From contig JAAYKT010000387.1 of NCBI GenBank assembly GCA_012522255.1, forward strand, positions 1-8,252: a stretch of 8,252 nucleotides of DNA, read 5' to 3'. This document shows, piece by piece, positions 6,410-8,252 of the stretch (the stretch's first letter is position 1; each line of letters starts with the position of its first letter). The notes under the pieces were generated by a model. It made no database searches, had not been told where the DNA came from, and saw nothing but the letters and a program-made list of their open reading frames with translations. Made by a program: the position numbers and the translations under genes. The DNA comes from Clostridiales bacterium (GTDB lineage: Bacteria > Bacillota > Clostridia > Lutisporales > Lutisporaceae).

Positions 6410-7222
6410 ATGGATAAGAGATTTCTCGTACCGAAAGAAATTGCCCAAGCTACAATTGAGGCAGGGGTTGGGAAAGCAAAATTATCAATAGCACAGATGA
6501 TAATTTTAGGAATTTTCGCAGGAGTGTATATCGGCTTTGGCGGACAAGCTGCAATCACAATCAGTCAAACCTACGGGGCTATTGATTTGGGAATGTCAAA
6601 GTTTTTATTTGCCGCAGTTTTCCCTGTAGGACTAATGTTGGTTGTTATTTGCGGTGCTGAGCTTTTCACAGGGAACAACCTTATGATAATGGGTTGTGCT
6701 AATGGTAATTACGGTACCAAAGATTTATTGAGAAATTGGGTTACGGTGTATATAGCTAATTTTATCGGTTCTGTAATATTAGCTATATTAGTAGCAAATT
6801 CCGGGCTTATGACCGGAGCAGCAGCGGAAAAAGCAATAGGTATAGCAAACGCAAAGGTTGCCATTCCTTTTGTTGAGGCGATTATAAGAGGTATATTGTG
6901 TAATATAGTTGTTGTTCTTGCTGTATGGATGGCTACCGGAGGAAGAGATATCATATCTAAAATTTTTGCATGCTGGTTCCCCATCATGTTATTCGTTCTT
7001 TGCGGATTTGAACATAGTGTGGCCAATATGTATTTTGCACCTCCTGGAATGTTTTTGGGAGCACCGATTAGCTGGGGTCAAATTGTATTAAACAACTTAG
7101 TACCTGTTACAATCGGCAATATTATCGGAGGCGCATTTATTGTAGGCCTTATGTACTTAGCAGCTTATATTACACCCGGAAAGGCTGCAGCAAAAGCTGA
7201 AGGCGAAGCTAAAAAGGCATAA
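6410..7222 (+). CDS. focA: Formate channel/transporter, FocA/FdhC family (FNT)
   Basis: A 270-residue integral membrane protein of the formate/nitrite transporter family, pentameric channels that pass formate and related anions. About six hydrophobic segments are seen, near residues 28-50, 63-83, 107-130, 152-176, 185-205 and 226-252. Family marks are CGAELFTGNN (81-90, the broken second helix), the GILCN loop (161-165), GFEHSVANMYF (199-209) with the central His202 that gates and protonates substrate in FocA, and NLVPVTIGNIIGGA (229-242). The C-terminal tail is Ala/Lys-rich and cytoplasmic. The ATG at 6410 is preceded by AAGGAAGGAG (6393-6402) at 7 bases. Context argues for formate rather than nitrite or hydrosulfide, but the family alone does not prove substrate or direction. 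FdhC is an alternative name. Confidence 0.93.
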   Translation: MDKRFLVPKEIAQATIEAGVGKAKLSIAQMIILGIFAGVYIGFGGQAAITISQTYGAIDLGMSKFLFAAVFPVGLMLVVICGAELFTGNNLMIMGCANGNYGTKDLLRNWVTVYIANFIGSVILAILVANSGLMTGAAAEKAIGIANAKVAIPFVEAIIRGILCNIVVVLAVWMATGGRDIISKIFACWFPIMLFVLCGFEHSVANMYFAPPGMFLGAPISWGQIVLNNLVPVTIGNIIGGAFIVGLMYLAAYITPGKAAAKAEGEAKKA

Positions 7223-7267
7223 TATATAATTTATTGAGATAGAATAAAGGATTTTAAAAGTATTTTT

Positions 7268-7301
7268 AAACAAGCAACGTGTAGGTATGTTGCTTGTTTT
7301 T
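7268..7301 (+). terminator. Intrinsic terminator after the formate channel gene
   Basis: AAACAAGCAAC (7268-7278) pairs perfectly with GTTGCTTGTTT (7289-7299) over 11 base pairs around a 10-base loop. The stem ends in a TTTTT run (7297-7301). The left arm begins with As, so it could also work in reverse. It lies 45 bases after the stop codon. Confidence 0.88.
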
Positions 7302-7345
7302 CATTATAGAAATATTCATTTATTTGTATTATTCCGTTAGTTGGT

Positions 7346-7351
7346 TATAAT
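7346..7351 (+). promoter_or_regulatory. -10 box of a probable moeA promoter
   Basis: TATAAT is a perfect -10 hexamer 40 bases before the moeA ATG, downstream of the terminator, where a new promoter is expected. The -35 is poor: TTTGTA (7323-7328, 17-base spacer) or TTGTAT (7324-7329, 16-base spacer). TTGACA at 7364-7369 is too close to the start codon to be a -35 for this gene. Confidence 0.5.
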
Positions 7352-7391
7352 TATATGGAAGGTTTGACAATAGTTTGTTGGAGGTAATAAG

Positions 7392-8252
7392 ATGAAACTT
7401 TTGAATGTATATACTGTAGAGGAAACAAGAAAAAAAATAGATACTTATTTTTGCAAAGAATATAATCTGTATGATGAAATCCATGTAACAGATGCCTTTA
7501 ACAGAATTGTATTTGAAGATATTAACTCGCCTATAGAACTGCCTGAATTTTCAAAGTCGGTAGTGGATGGCTATGCTGTTAAATCAAAGGATACTATAGG
7601 AGCAAGTGAAAGCATGCCTGTTTTTTTAGACGTATTGGGTTATGTGGAGATGGGCAAGGGTGCCGATGCGATGGTGCAAAACGATGCAACTGTTTATGTT
7701 CCTACAGGGGCGATTATACCTAAAGGCGCAGACAGTGTCGTAATGATTGAATACATAGAAAAACTTGATGAGAATACAATCGCCGTATACTCCTCCGTGG
7801 CTCCGGGGCAAGGAATAATCCAAAAGGGAGAAGATGTTGGTAAAGGAGAATTAATAATTTCCAAGGGCAAGAAAATACAGGCACAAAATATTGCTTTAAT
7901 GTGTGCAGTTGGTATAGAAAAAATAAAAGTATATAAGAAATTAAGGATTTCAATTATTTCTACGGGGGATGAAATAGTTGATTCTTTTGGCAAAGTTGAA
8001 ATAGGCCAAGTAAGGGATATTAACACACATCTTTTATCTGCCATGGCACTGGATTCCGGAGCGGAAGTGGGGTTAGAAATTCTGGTTAAGGATAGTTTTG
8101 ACGAAATAAAAGTAGCCACAGAAAAAGCACTTCAAGTTTCGGATATTGTACTGCTGTCGGGTGGCAGTTCCGTTGGTGCCAAAGATATGACAATAAATGT
8201 AATAGAAGCTTTGGATAACGGTGAAATATTTATCCATGGTGTTGCAGTGAAA
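7392..8252 (+). CDS. moeA: Molybdopterin molybdenumtransferase MoeA, 3' end beyond window
   Basis: The first 287 codons of MoeA, open to the last base of the window; the family is about 400 residues, so roughly 110 or more are missing. MoeA inserts molybdate (or tungstate) into adenylated molybdopterin, the product of MogA, releasing AMP. Seen are SVVDGYAV (56-63, the conserved DGYA with Asp59), VPTGAIIPKGADSVVMIE (103-120), ISTGDEIV (189-196), GQVRDINTHLL (205-215), and LSGGSSVGAKD (255-265) of the MoCF/MogA-like domain. The ATG at 7392 lies 6 bases after GGAGGT (7380-7385). Some motifs differ from the usual forms: the first lacks Met before DGYA, and SGGSSVG replaces SGGVSVG. Family assignment is firm. 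A Mo-versus-W preference cannot be read from this. Confidence 0.93.
   Translation, partial: MKLLNVYTVEETRKKIDTYFCKEYNLYDEIHVTDAFNRIVFEDINSPIELPEFSKSVVDGYAVKSKDTIGASESMPVFLDVLGYVEMGKGADAMVQNDATVYVPTGAIIPKGADSVVMIEYIEKLDENTIAVYSSVAPGQGIIQKGEDVGKGELIISKGKKIQAQNIALMCAVGIEKIKVYKKLRISIISTGDEIVDSFGKVEIGQVRDINTHLLSAMALDSGAEVGLEILVKDSFDEIKVATEKALQVSDIVLLSGGSSVGAKDMTINVIEALDNGEIFIHGVAVK

Noticed and set aside
7364..7385. TTGACA at 7364-7369 as a -35 box for moeA
   Set aside because: A -10 at the right spacing would overlap the ribosome binding site and start codon, leaving no leader.
7694..8119. A 141-codon reading frame on the minus strand
   Set aside because: It is opposite clear MoeA motifs in the + strand frame that runs to the window end. 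It is an antisense shadow.

Overview
The window is a compact formate dehydrogenase and molybdenum/tungsten-cofactor locus. All genes are on the + strand. The DNA is AT-rich, with strong AGGAGG-type ribosome binding sites, ATG/TTG starts and Firmicute-like promoters. A selenocysteine-containing, N-terminally extended formate dehydrogenase alpha subunit points to an anaerobic member of the Clostridia, plausibly an acetogen, a syntroph or an amino-acid/purine fermenter. This assignment is inferred from protein families and sequence style, not from a database match.

Layout: (1) 1-179, non-coding leader with a 20-bp palindrome. (2) 180-686, MogA/MoaB-family molybdopterin adenylyltransferase. (3) 687-894, intergenic, with a good sigma-A-type promoter at 812-840. 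(4) 895-1824, a 309-residue five-cluster Fe-S protein that closely resembles the N-terminal third of the next gene and stops where the catalytic domain would begin. (5) 1825-1915, a short gap with a 10-bp hairpin. (6) 1916-4594, the full formate dehydrogenase, 892 residues, read through an in-frame UGA (2960-2962) as selenocysteine. A bacterial SECIS hairpin follows the UGA at once. Conventional gene calling would split this gene into pieces ending at 2962 and starting at 3011. (7) 4595-4796, terminator-like hairpin and an inverted repeat. (8) 4797-5414 mobA and 5411-6196 fdhD, overlapping by four bases. (9) 6197-6409, intergenic, with direct and inverted repeats. (10) 6410-7222, FocA/FdhC-type formate channel, followed by a strong terminator. 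(11) 7392 to the window end, the first 287 codons of moeA.

How they work together: MogA and MoeA adenylate molybdopterin and insert the metal. MobA attaches GMP to make the bis-MGD form. FdhD delivers sulfur to the metal centre of the enzyme. FdhA carries the bis-MGD, the Sec ligand and a chain of Fe-S clusters. The FocA-type channel moves formate across the membrane. No NuoE/NuoF-like, HycB-like or hydrogenase subunit is visible here, so the electron partner of the enzyme is unknown from this window. The stand-alone Fe-S protein just upstream is the only local candidate.

The best items for a second look are the Sec codon with its SECIS element, the stand-alone truncated duplicate of the FdhA N-terminus, and a Cys-to-Asp change in one ferredoxin motif of FdhA. 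No CRISPR array, insertion sequence, tRNA or rRNA was seen.
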